Below, in pieces: positions 48,364 through 57,070 of a DNA stretch of 64,000 nt. The translations under genes were made by a program, and so were the position numbers. The stretch's first letter is position 1. The number at the start of each line of letters is the position of its first letter. The stretch is taken from positions 1 through 64,000 of the forward strand of contig JAJZCW010000002.1 in the NCBI GenBank assembly GCA_021828865.1, read 5' to 3'. The notes beneath the pieces are model-generated. The model did no database searches. It saw only the letters and a list, made by a program, of their open reading frames with translations, and was not told where the DNA came from. The DNA comes from Bacillota bacterium (lineage in GTDB: Bacteria; Bacillota; Bacilli; Alicyclobacillales; SLC66).

Positions 48364-50628
48364 ATGGCTATTAACCAATATCTTCATCTTTTTAAAAAAA
48401 TGAGTGAATCTCTCTACGATATTTTCAATCATGCCCAGTCAGAACACAACTTATGGGAACTTGCTTGCCACCAACTGGTACAAACGGAACATTACAAGAT
48501 GGCGTGGGTTGGCAGCAAATCGGATCACGCTAGAATTGTACCCATTGCTTCATTTGGCGATGTCACAGACTACTTGTCGCAAATCACCATTCACTGGGAA
48601 GAGGATACGCTTGGCAATGGGCCATCGGGAATTGCCATGCGCACTGGGCAAACCGTGGTTTGGAAAGACCTTGAGTCCAATCCCCATTTTGCCCCATGGC
48701 GACCACTCGCGTTAAAGAACCATTTCTCCGCTGTCGCCTCTGTTCCACTTGCCAACGCAGGCGAATCCCCCTGGGGAATCTTAAATGTGTACACCGTTAA
48801 CCCTGATGAATTGAATGAAGAAAAGCTTCAAATGCTCGAGCTGTGGGCCAGCCATTTGGTCATCGTCTCCGATCTGGCAAAAAAGCAACGGTATGCGAAG
48901 CATGATCGAAAGCTCTTGGATCTGGTGATGAACCACATGCTTGATGTGATCATTCAGGTCAATAAAAGCGACCAGATTAGCTTTATCAGTCCTTCGGTGG
49001 AACGCATTTTTGGCTATACGCCTAAACAGTTGATGGACGCGCATTTGTTTGATTACATTCATCCGGATGACCAACACCATTATGCTGCATGGCGAAACCA
49101 TTTAACGAAATCAAGCAACAGCAGCGTTGAGGTGAGGGTACTAGAAGCTGATGGTTCCTTCATTTGGTCAGAACTGATTGGCCAAGCCAATTTGAACTAC
49201 CCTTATGCCAGCAGTGAACTGCTCATTATTATCCGAGAAATCAGCAAATTGAAAGTCGCACAAGACGAAATGAAGCGACTTGCAGCCGTGGCGGAGAACA
49301 CCGACAAAATGGTGGTCATCACTGATCCCCATCGCCATATCGAATGGGTCAACGACTCATTTTCTCAAGTGACAGGCTATCCACTCCAAGAGGCCATTGG
49401 CCAGAAACCAGGGGACTTGCTGAAAGGCCCTGATAAAAATGATGCGATCGTCCAGTTTATGCATGATAAGCTCGAAACCGCTGAAGGATTTCAAGTGGAG
49501 CTCATTAACTACAAAAAATCCGGCACTCCTTACTGGGTAAGCATTGATATTCGTCCCGTATTCAATGAGACAAAGGAACTGGAACACTTTATCGCCATCG
49601 AATCTGACATCACGGAGCACAAAGCGGAACTCGCCAGAATGAAGGCTGAAAATGAGATATTGCGTTGGATTCAACGCATGTCAGACATCTTGTTTTTTAT
49701 CGATAAGATACAAAGCGTGTATCGTCAATTTCGTGACATGGCGATCCAACTGTTGGGTATTCAAGCTGGGATATACATCGTGCAAGATGGTGACTCATGG
49801 CATGTGGAAGACTGGTTTGGCCTTGACGGCATTCAGATCGAGTCCTTTTCGCAACACATTGAAGAAGATGCCAGTGAACCACTTGGTTTTAACGAAGACC
49901 ATTACCGTTTCATCCAACGAAGCGATCGCCTGACAAAGGAAGATGGCACTCATTTTATAGATTTAGTGGCTGAATTTCGTTATGACATCTATCTTGAACA
50001 GCATCGTCACAGTGTCCTATATCTGTATTACATTCAACCTGATGCGGTACTGCGCCCTATTGTCCTTTCCCTGATGGAATTTTTCCGCTTGGCACTGCAA
50101 GTGGTGACACAAAGGGAGTTGTTAAAAAACCAGAACGAACAGGACCCGCTCACACTGATCTCCAATCGAAGAGGACTGGAAGCATACATGGAATCCTACT
50201 TTACCGCCAAAATTCCTGTCCCCTCCGTATTCTTATTATTTGATTTGGACGGATTTAAGCAACTCAATGATTCCCTTGGACATCAACACGGAGACCATGC
50301 ATTAAAGGCCATCGCCCATTACTTTAAGCAAAGTATCCGTGCGAATGGGGATTGGATTGCCAGGCTTGGCGGCGATGAATTTGTGCTAATGCTGTATGAT
50401 ACAGCTTGGGACAAAACCCTTATCGATAGATTGGCGCGACAAGTGGAAGATAGTCCGCTTGAACAACATAGTTTGAGTCTCACAATGGGTGCCGTGGCAT
50501 TGCCCAAAGAGGCAAACAATTTTCAAGAAGCATACCGCTTGGCGGATGAACGGCTATACCGCGGAAAACAAGATGGCAAAAATCGATTGACGGGTCCCAA
50601 CAATGAAACCATTCTTTTTCATTCCTAA
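48364..50628 (+). CDS. GAF-PAS-PAS-GGDEF diguanylate cyclase
   Basis: 754 residues, soluble, no membrane segment. Order: GAF (about 15-165), PAS (about 185-300), PAS with PAC (about 310-425), a further sensor-like region (about 430-590) and GGDEF (about 605-750). The active-site GGDEF is intact at 669-673, so it should make c-di-GMP. The inhibitory I-site position five residues before it reads ANGD instead of RxxD, so product inhibition may be lost. No EAL domain. A c-di-GMP riboswitch lies at 63848-63935. Confidence 0.93.
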   Translation: MAINQYLHLFKKMSESLYDIFNHAQSEHNLWELACHQLVQTEHYKMAWVGSKSDHARIVPIASFGDVTDYLSQITIHWEEDTLGNGPSGIAMRTGQTVVWKDLESNPHFAPWRPLALKNHFSAVASVPLANAGESPWGILNVYTVNPDELNEEKLQMLELWASHLVIVSDLAKKQRYAKHDRKLLDLVMNHMLDVIIQVNKSDQISFISPSVERIFGYTPKQLMDAHLFDYIHPDDQHHYAAWRNHLTKSSNSSVEVRVLEADGSFIWSELIGQANLNYPYASSELLIIIREISKLKVAQDEMKRLAAVAENTDKMVVITDPHRHIEWVNDSFSQVTGYPLQEAIGQKPGDLLKGPDKNDAIVQFMHDKLETAEGFQVELINYKKSGTPYWVSIDIRPVFNETKELEHFIAIESDITEHKAELARMKAENEILRWIQRMSDILFFIDKIQSVYRQFRDMAIQLLGIQAGIYIVQDGDSWHVEDWFGLDGIQIESFSQHIEEDASEPLGFNEDHYRFIQRSDRLTKEDGTHFIDLVAEFRYDIYLEQHRHSVLYLYYIQPDAVLRPIVLSLMEFFRLALQVVTQRELLKNQNEQDPLTLISNRRGLEAYMESYFTAKIPVPSVFLLFDLDGFKQLNDSLGHQHGDHALKAIAHYFKQSIRANGDWIARLGGDEFVLMLYDTAWDKTLIDRLARQVEDSPLEQHSLSLTMGAVALPKEANNFQEAYRLADERLYRGKQDGKNRLTGPNNETILFHS

Positions 50629-50709
50629 TTAACTGCGATGAAATGAGATGTTTACATAAAAGTCAAAATATTTACACCGTTTTTGTTTGAAACAGATATT
50701 GATTTTTAT

Positions 50710-50729
50710 CTATTGTTATATCACAATAG
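50710..50729 (+). repeat. Inverted repeat upstream of the yhfH-like gene
   Basis: CTATTGT and ACAATAG flank a 6-bp centre, eight bases before the ribosome binding site. It could be an operator or a small RNA hairpin. Confidence 0.5.
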
Positions 50730-50751
50730 AGACAAAGAGGAGGGAGCTACA

Positions 50752-50886
50752 GTGCAAATGATGAAAGAAGCTCATACGAATTCGAAACAGGAGAAACACA
50801 TTTGTGTTGTATGCGGCAAGGAACTGAAACCTCATGAGTGGCATCTTCAGGAATGTGAACGTTGCTTAGCGGCTGCACAAGAATAG
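50752..50886 (+). CDS. YhfH-family mini zinc-binding protein
   Basis: 44 residues from a GTG at 50752, fixed by GAGGAGGGAG eight bases upstream. Four cysteines (C18, C21, C35, C38) in CVVCGKEL and ECERCL form a likely zinc site, and size and spacing match YhfH of Bacillus. Function unknown. It is followed by a perfect terminator, so it is probably made from its own short mRNA. Confidence 0.8.
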   Translation: MQMMKEAHTNSKQEKHICVVCGKELKPHEWHLQECERCLAAAQE

Positions 50887-50910
50887 AAAAAAACGTTACG
50901 AGGAACACAC

Positions 50911-50940
50911 AAAAAACACGGTTATTGTACCGTGTTTTTT
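50911..50940. terminator. Bidirectional terminator containing the stop codon of the VUT gene
   Basis: AAAAAACACGGT/ACCGTGTTTTTT, a perfect 12-bp stem with a 6-nt loop. The stop codon of the convergent gene (50924-50922) lies in the loop edge. Confidence 0.88.
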
Positions 50941-51455
50941 GTGTGTTGAACAAAATAGACAGCAAGCGCGCCAAGTGCCTGTACGATGGTCTTGACAAGC
51001 AATTGTCCTAAAATAGCGTATGGCACCTGCTCCCAGCTTAAAAACCCCACTCCCAGCGGCGATAATCCTACGATAACAAACACCGCACTGTCCACGATTC
51101 CTGCGATGGTTCCACTCCACAAAACCCTTTGCGGCAGCGTCAGCTTGAACCTACTGTAGGCTTCCGTATCCGTTGATTCGGAGAGCACGAATGATATGGC
51201 GGAAGCGACTACAATCATTACCGTTCCAGACAACCACCATTCAGAAATGGCGGACAAAATAGTCGCAATTGCGATCACATAATAAGTTTTGCGTTTGCCA
51301 AACCGGCCTTGTACTAGGTTCCTTGAAAGAAAAGACAATCCGATAAAAAATGTTCCTGCCGGCACCAGCAATGCGCCAAACGATAGGGGATGAAATTTTG
51401 CTGTCACAAGATTAGCAGCAATAATAGAAGCCATGTATAACCACACGGAAATCAA
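50922..51455 (-). CDS. VUT-family (YhhQ-like) transporter
   Basis: 177 residues from a TTG at 51455 with AAAGGAT upstream. Five to six membrane helices and LVPAGTFFIGLSFLSRN plus the acidic SESTDTEAYSRF segment match the putative vitamin uptake/queuosine-precursor transporter family. E. coli YhhQ imports preQ0/preQ1. With tgt and queA in this window it may bring in queuosine precursors, but other members carry other vitamins. Confidence 0.8.
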   Translation of the reverse strand: MISVWLYMASIIAANLVTAKFHPLSFGALLVPAGTFFIGLSFLSRNLVQGRFGKRKTYYVIAIATILSAISEWWLSGTVMIVVASAISFVLSESTDTEAYSRFKLTLPQRVLWSGTIAGIVDSAVFVIVGLSPLGVGFLSWEQVPYAILGQLLVKTIVQALGALAVYFVQHTKNTVQ

Positions 51456-51592
51456 ATGAGTCTATCCTTTCTTAGTCATTTAGACTCCATCATCATAAAC
51501 AGATTCGATGAATTAGTCCAATTATGCCATTTTCATGTCAAATATTTTATGGAATTATGAACATTAGTCAGACAGAAAGGGGGTTAATTAAT

Positions 51593-52621
51593 ATGGGAAA
51601 TTTATGGGCTTTTCCTTTCACCACACTTCTTCAATCTTTGTGGTATGTGGCAGGTATTGTAGGCATTTGGGAACTCGTGAATCGTTTGCGGGCAACGGTA
51701 CAATCGCTCAATTCAAGATCGATGTCACTTCTGGATGTCACTCAATTTGCTATTCCTATTATGGCGCTCATGACTTGGAACCTGATTTTTCATCACGTTG
51801 ATATATGGATTATTGTTTTTTATACAATCGGAGCCTCAATTTTATTTGAATACAGAACCATGCAGTGGTTCCTGCTTACTTTATCTCCGTTACTACTTAT
51901 TACTTTTTTCATAAATTGGCGTGTTTATGACATCCTATCCTATTCATTTGTCGGCAGCTCGCTATCGCTTTTTTCAATTTCCTATCTATTAAAAAGAAAA
52001 CGCCACCCCTATTGGGCAACGTTGTTCAGCGCACTATGGATTATCGCATCCATGCTCATCCGCTCAGAATGGTTGCATGCGGCAAGTGAATTGGTCAGTC
52101 TGTTTGGATTTGCCATCCCGCTTTTTATTTATTTTACAGAGAAATATCTACACAAGAACGAACCTCAAGTTAATCTTCATCACCCCACCAATTTAAGGGC
52201 CGTCATCGATGGACAGCCATCATTTGATGAATTTCGAAACACTATTATGCAACTCCCTGTGGGTATCATCATTACGACACAAGAACACATCATCATTGAT
52301 GTTAACGATGAATTTACCAAGTTCAGCGGATATGCCAAAAGTCAATTACTAGGTAAAAAACCAAGCATGATGGCAGCACCCCAAGCAACAAATCACGAAC
52401 GTTACGAATCGATGAAATCCCGCCTAAGCGCTGACGGGTACTGGGATGGGGAATTCTTAAACCGCAAACCAACCGGAGAAATATGGAATGCTCATACAAC
52501 GATTTCCCCACTCCGGATCAATGATTCCCATTTTGGATACTGGGCAGTTGTCATTCCCATTGAACAAGAAACTTACTCCCAAGAATCGATTGCTGGCACC
52601 CTATTGATACATGCCCAATAA
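51593..52621 (+). CDS. Membrane protein with C-terminal PAS domain, no output domain
   Basis: 342 residues from ATG at 51593 with AAAGGGGG upstream. Seven hydrophobic helices fill the first ~195 residues, then a single PAS domain (about 220-330; MQLPVGIIITTQEHIIIDVN, GEIWNAHTTISPLR). The protein ends there: no kinase, GGDEF, EAL or DNA-binding domain. The frame closes normally, so it does not look truncated. It may sense and signal through a partner. Confidence 0.82.
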   Translation: MGNLWAFPFTTLLQSLWYVAGIVGIWELVNRLRATVQSLNSRSMSLLDVTQFAIPIMALMTWNLIFHHVDIWIIVFYTIGASILFEYRTMQWFLLTLSPLLLITFFINWRVYDILSYSFVGSSLSLFSISYLLKRKRHPYWATLFSALWIIASMLIRSEWLHAASELVSLFGFAIPLFIYFTEKYLHKNEPQVNLHHPTNLRAVIDGQPSFDEFRNTIMQLPVGIIITTQEHIIIDVNDEFTKFSGYAKSQLLGKKPSMMAAPQATNHERYESMKSRLSADGYWDGEFLNRKPTGEIWNAHTTISPLRINDSHFGYWAVVIPIEQETYSQESIAGTLLIHAQ

Positions 52622-52654
52622 AAAAGCAAGGCGGCAGCACTTCTCCACCTTGCC
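52621..52654. terminator. Bidirectional terminator between the PAS gene and qoxD
   Basis: GCAAGGCGG and CCACCTTGC pair over a 10-nt loop. On the minus strand six T follow directly (end of the qox operon); on the plus strand a T-rich tract follows. Confidence 0.8.
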
Positions 52655-52668
52655 CATTTCTTTTTTAT

Positions 52669-52980
52669 TTAGGAAACCATGCTGCGAAATGCCATGATCC
52701 AGATGGAGCCACCCACAATGGTGAAGGCGATAAAGGCGCCAAAGATCAACGAGATCACATGATAGGCGGGTCCATCTCTTTCCGTCAAATGCATAAACAA
52801 AAGCAGTTGAATCAACACCTGGAAAACTGCCAATACTAGGATGGAAACAATTTCTGTAGACACCGGCAGTTGCATCGAAAACACCAGCCAAAGCGCCATC
52901 ACGGTTAGCAGAATCGACAATACAAATCCAATCACGTGTTTCCAAGGAAAGCCTTCGTGTGAAGGTTGACCGCTCATCAT
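52669..52980 (-). CDS. qoxD: Quinol oxidase subunit IV
   Basis: 103 residues, three membrane helices (VIGFVLSILLTVMALWLVF and two more) and the LLLFMHLTERDG segment typical of subunit IV. Start may be any of a GTG and two ATGs at 52983-52977; the first ATG has the best spacing to AAGGTG. Last gene of qoxABCD. Confidence 0.93.
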   Translation of the reverse strand: MMSGQPSHEGFPWKHVIGFVLSILLTVMALWLVFSMQLPVSTEIVSILVLAVFQVLIQLLLFMHLTERDGPAYHVISLIFGAFIAFTIVGGSIWIMAFRSMVS

Positions 52981-52983
52981 CAC

Positions 52984-53607
52984 TCACATCACCTTCCCTG
53001 TCAAATAAACCACAGTGAAAATGAATACCCAAACCACATCGAGGAAGTGCCAATACAGTCCCACGACAAATAGCTTACGTGCCGTTTTAGGAGTAATTCC
53101 TTTTCTCATCACCTGAACCAGGATTGAGAGTATCCAAAAAATACCTAGTGTAACGTGAGATCCGTGCGTACCAACGAGAACAAAAAATGCGGACAGAAAT
53201 GCACTTCGGGAAATATTAGCCCCGATCGATACGTAATGCGAAAACTCGCTGATTTCCATTCCAAGGAACCCAAGACCGAGAAGCACCGTAATGAGTACCC
53301 ACACAACGACGCCTTTTGTGTTTTGACGCCTCATCTCATACGTGCCTAGTCCCATTGTAAAACTACTGGTTAAAAGCAAAAATGTCTCGATGGTAAACCC
53401 GCGAATGTCAAATAATTGTTGCGATGTGGGGCCTCCCGCTACGTTGCCGTGAAATACTAAATACGTTGCAAATAGCGTTGAAAAAAGTACCACTTCTGCT
53501 GCTAGAAAAACCCAAAAACCGAAAATTTTCAAATTCCCGTCTTCTTGATACTCCAGTGGAAGCGACGAGGTGGTAGGTTCATGGAGTGACTCCATATGCA
53601 CCGACAT
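52984..53607 (-). CDS. qoxC: Quinol oxidase subunit III
   Basis: 207 residues with five helices; FWVFLAAEVVLFSTLFATYL and VGLYWHFLDVVWVFIF are characteristic of heme-copper oxidase subunit III. GGAGGTTA, eight bases before the ATG, lies inside the end of qoxB; the two genes are 2 bp apart. Confidence 0.96.
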   Translation of the reverse strand: MSVHMESLHEPTTSSLPLEYQEDGNLKIFGFWVFLAAEVVLFSTLFATYLVFHGNVAGGPTSQQLFDIRGFTIETFLLLTSSFTMGLGTYEMRRQNTKGVVVWVLITVLLGLGFLGMEISEFSHYVSIGANISRSAFLSAFFVLVGTHGSHVTLGIFWILSILVQVMRKGITPKTARKLFVVGLYWHFLDVVWVFIFTVVYLTGKVM

Positions 53608-53609
53608 TG

Positions 53610-55589
53610 TTATAACCTCCCCGCAGCAGTTTCTGTTTGAACGATTTCTTCAGTGGAAATGAAATGTTCATCGTCATATTCAAAAGATCGCAAAAACAGG
53701 CCAATAACCACGACGATCAAACCGGGTATGCCGAGCCAATACCACTGCCAAATGAATCCAAATCCAGCAACAAAGAACGCCACAGAGATGATAAATGGGC
53801 GGTACGAATTGTTCGGCATGTGAATTGGTCTTATTTTAGACTTATCCACTGCTTTGGTTGGTTCCGGTTCCTGTCCTTTTGGATGCTTCATCATCCAGTA
53901 TGCGTCAATTCCTTTCACTTCAGGAATCACCGCAAAATTGTATTCCGGTGCAGGAGATGGAATAGACCATTCAAGTGTTCGTCCATCCCATGGATCCCCT
54001 GTCAGGTCTTTCTCTGGATGGCGGATGGAATACACAATATCATAGACCATCACAACAAATCCTAAGCCCATCCCTAACGCACCAATGGTTTCGATCATGT
54101 TTAGTGGTCCCCAGCCAAGTCCAGCTGGATAGGTATACATTCTTCGAGTCATGCCCATCAAACCGAGAAAATACATCGGCATAAACGTCATGTTAAAACT
54201 GATCATAAAAATCCAAAATGCCCATTTCCCAATTTTCTCGTTAAGAATGTGTCCAAACATTTTCGGCCACCAATAATAGAGGCCCGAAAAGACTCCGAAC
54301 ACTGTACCAGCAATGAGAACATAATGGAAATGTGCCACTAAGAAATAACTATTGTGATACTGATAATCGGCCGGCGCAACGGCCAGCATCACTCCAGTTA
54401 ATCCTCCAATTAGGAAGTTCGGAATAAACGCCAGCGCCCAAAGCATCGAGGTGGTAAATTGGATTCTCCCTTTATACATGGTGAATAACCAATTGAACAT
54501 TTTCACGCCAGTTGGCACAGCAATCAACATAGTCGAAAAGGAGAAGAAAGAATTAACACTTGCTCCCGCACCCATGGTGAAGAAGTGGTGAACCCAGGTA
54601 GTAAAACTCAATATGGCAATTGCGACCATTGAAACTACCATCGCTTTATATCCAAATAACCGCTTATGTGAGAACGTACTGACGACTTCTGAAAATACTC
54701 CGAATGCTGGCAAAATGACAATGTAAACTTCGGGATGACCCCATATCCAAAAGAGATTCGCCCACATCATTGGTAACCCGCCATGAGTCACACTGAAAAA
54801 TTGTGCGCCAAACAGACGGTCAAACATCAACAATGCTAAGGTGACGGTCAATACAGGGAATGCAAAAATAATAATAATCGAGGTAACTAGGATCGACCAT
54901 GTGAACATTGGCATTTTCATCAAAGTCATTCCTGGTGCACGCATCTTCAAAATGGTAACCAGAAAATTGATGCCTGTGGCTATTGTTCCTATCCCTGTAA
55001 TCTGCAAGGAGATCAAATAGTAGTTTTCCCCAACACCAGTATCATAAAAAGGTCCTGCAAGAGGGGCATAACTGGTCCAGCCTGCATCTGGGGAACCACC
55101 GATTACAAAAGATATGTTAAAGAGCAGTGCCGCGAAGAAAAACAGCCAAAAACTGAGTGCATTTAAATAAGGAAATGCCACATCTCTTGCGCCAATTTGC
55201 AGTGGAACCGCAATGTTCATCAATCCAATAATAAAAGGCATCGCCATAAAAAGGATCATGATGGTGCCATGAGTCGTAAACACCTGGTCATAGTGTTCAG
55301 CATTGAGAAATTGATTGTTCGGCACCGCTAATTGGGCCCGGATAATCAATCCATCCATTCCTCCACGAAAAAACATGGCAAATGCGGCGATGATATACAT
55401 GATGCCGATCTTTTTATGGTCGACAGTAGTCAACCACTCTTTCCATAGCCAATTCCACCGCTTCAGATAGGTCAGCACACCGATGATTCCAAGAGACGTC
55501 AAAACAATTAGCACATCAGACGTCCAAATCATCGGCCCTTCATTCCACATAAAATACTTATCGCCCAATTGCAAAAGGGAATGTAACAA
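53610..55589 (-). CDS. qoxB: Quinol oxidase subunit I (catalytic)
   Basis: 659 residues from a TTG at 55589, nine bases after AAAGGAG; the longer frame would overlap qoxA. The heme and copper ligands are intact: HGTIMILFMAMPF, the GHPEVY His-Tyr pair, HHFFTMG and HFHYVLIAG. It reduces oxygen to water and pumps protons. The close match to B. subtilis QoxB in these segments supports the aa3 quinol oxidase type. Confidence 0.96.
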   Translation of the reverse strand: MLHSLLQLGDKYFMWNEGPMIWTSDVLIVLTSLGIIGVLTYLKRWNWLWKEWLTTVDHKKIGIMYIIAAFAMFFRGGMDGLIIRAQLAVPNNQFLNAEHYDQVFTTHGTIMILFMAMPFIIGLMNIAVPLQIGARDVAFPYLNALSFWLFFFAALLFNISFVIGGSPDAGWTSYAPLAGPFYDTGVGENYYLISLQITGIGTIATGINFLVTILKMRAPGMTLMKMPMFTWSILVTSIIIIFAFPVLTVTLALLMFDRLFGAQFFSVTHGGLPMMWANLFWIWGHPEVYIVILPAFGVFSEVVSTFSHKRLFGYKAMVVSMVAIAILSFTTWVHHFFTMGAGASVNSFFSFSTMLIAVPTGVKMFNWLFTMYKGRIQFTTSMLWALAFIPNFLIGGLTGVMLAVAPADYQYHNSYFLVAHFHYVLIAGTVFGVFSGLYYWWPKMFGHILNEKIGKWAFWIFMISFNMTFMPMYFLGLMGMTRRMYTYPAGLGWGPLNMIETIGALGMGLGFVVMVYDIVYSIRHPEKDLTGDPWDGRTLEWSIPSPAPEYNFAVIPEVKGIDAYWMMKHPKGQEPEPTKAVDKSKIRPIHMPNNSYRPFIISVAFFVAGFGFIWQWYWLGIPGLIVVVIGLFLRSFEYDDEHFISTEEIVQTETAAGRL

Positions 55590-55608
55590 ATCGTATGCAC
55601 TCCTTTCT

Positions 55609-56463
55609 TTATGAGTTTGGTGCCCTATACAAGGCATTCATTGAGTTATTACGAGGGCCAAAGAACTTGATATAATGTGAAAATGTCATGGTGTGTACCA
55701 CATTTTGTGCAGTGAGTTTCTGATAATCTGCCATCGTCATGGCTGGGGCGGTCGTTTTGACTTTTTGTACCCAGGTGGCATAATCACTTGGGCTTTTGGC
55801 GATCACATTGAAGACCATGTGGACGAAACCACGTCCGGAAAAGTTAGCACTTCTGCCTACATAAGTTCCTGGATGATCTGCTTGTAGCCACAACCTCATC
55901 AGCATTCCTGGCATTGAATATTCCTGGCCACCTAGCGCCGGAATCCAAAGTGAATTCATGGGTCCAATGGCATCAAGCTGAAATTCAATAGGCCGATTGG
56001 CAGGAATGACCACGTAATTAACGGTTTCAATACCTTGACCAGGATATTGAAACATCCACTTCCAATTGGCAGAAACAGCCTTTATCACAACAGGAGTACC
56101 AGTTGAAGGCGGTTTCACCAATGCGTAGGTAGTCTTGATTGTCGGGATGATCAATGCGATGATGATGAGAATTGGCACCACCGTCCACACTGTTTCTAGT
56201 AATCTGTTTCCTTCCTGTTCTGGTTGGTAATCAATCTTGCTGCCCTTTTTTGCTCGATACTTGATTAGCATAAACGCAAATAGTGCAAACACCGCGACCA
56301 CCACGATCATCATGAGTCCAAATGACCAAGTAATCAGATGCAGTTCTTCCGTGGCCACTGGCCCTTGCGGATTTAATACCACAATCTTGCCGCAGCCTGA
56401 CAGCATCAGCGTGGACAGAGCAAATATCAACACTGCACGCCATCGTTTACGTAGAAATTGCAT
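55609..56463 (-). CDS. qoxA: Quinol oxidase subunit II (lipoprotein)
   Basis: 284 residues from ATG at 56463 with AAAGGAG upstream. A lipoprotein signal with LSGC lipobox near residue 24, two membrane helices and a cupredoxin domain are present. The CuA ligands of cytochrome c oxidases are missing: the region reads GRSANFSGRGFVHM instead of the CxxxCxxxH pattern. This is the main evidence that the complex takes electrons from quinol. Confidence 0.95.
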   Translation of the reverse strand: MQFLRKRWRAVLIFALSTLMLSGCGKIVVLNPQGPVATEELHLITWSFGLMMIVVVAVFALFAFMLIKYRAKKGSKIDYQPEQEGNRLLETVWTVVPILIIIALIIPTIKTTYALVKPPSTGTPVVIKAVSANWKWMFQYPGQGIETVNYVVIPANRPIEFQLDAIGPMNSLWIPALGGQEYSMPGMLMRLWLQADHPGTYVGRSANFSGRGFVHMVFNVIAKSPSDYATWVQKVKTTAPAMTMADYQKLTAQNVVHTMTFSHYIKFFGPRNNSMNALYRAPNS

Positions 56464-56493
56464 AACGTCAACTCCTTTCATTCATATTTAAAC

Positions 56494-56509
56494 GATAATA
56501 CGACTTATC
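56494..56509. promoter_or_regulatory. Inverted repeat upstream of qoxA
   Basis: GATAA and TTATC with a 6-bp spacer lie 31 bases before qoxA. It may be an operator. The rest of the 265-bp gap 56464-56728 is AT-rich; I found no firm promoter, gene or terminator in it. Confidence 0.3.
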
Positions 56510-56728
56510 AAACAGTTCATTCCTACTGGTTATATAGTACCAAAAGACTAGTCGTTATAGAGGATATAAATAGGCTGTTCACAATTATTTTGAATAAAAT
56601 TTTGAATTTAGACTTAAAATTTTCGAATTTATGTCACTATTTTGTAAATATTAGTATTTTAATGGTTTAAAAGGAGTATTTGCAAAGAGGGTAGGTAGTA
56701 GTTATTTAGGACTATTACTATAGAGGGG

Positions 56729-57055
56729 TCATTTTTCGATGCGGAGATGTTGACCTTCTGAGAGTCCCAACTGTTCTGCCATATGTGCATCGAGTTCCAG
56801 CACGTGAGTGGCACTTCGCCACATGCGCAATCGTCGCGATCCTACATTTCTCGAAATAAAGAGGATTTCACCGTTTTTATTCAAAAATAGCACATCAATA
56901 GGCTTGTGCATAAAGTAAGTATGAATAGAATTGCAACGCGGAATATAAAGTGCCGAAATTGGTCTTCGGATCATTCCCCGTAATCGTTTGTAAAAAGTGT
57001 TGGCTATCTCAAGATCACTCATCAATAATTGAGCTTCCCGATAAAGTTTCATCAT
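56729..57055 (-). CDS. DUF192-family protein at the end of the Tad operon
   Basis: 108 residues. The DUF192 pattern is present (TFYKRLRGMIRR, a CNSIHTYFMHKPIDVLFLNK-type core, VLELDAHMAEQLGLSEGQ at the C-terminus). No signal peptide is seen, although many relatives are exported. It starts 15 bp after tadC, so it is the last gene of the pilus operon. Function of the family is unknown; a link to pilus assembly is inferred from position only. Confidence 0.85.
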   Translation of the reverse strand: MMKLYREAQLLMSDLEIANTFYKRLRGMIRRPISALYIPRCNSIHTYFMHKPIDVLFLNKNGEILFISRNVGSRRLRMWRSATHVLELDAHMAEQLGLSEGQHLRIEK

Positions 57056-57070
57056 TCATCTTCCTTCTAT

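Noticed and set aside
56482-56728. Rex-type operator (TTGTGAA half-site) before qoxA
   Set aside because: Only one half of the palindrome is present, and no matching TTCACAA half follows.
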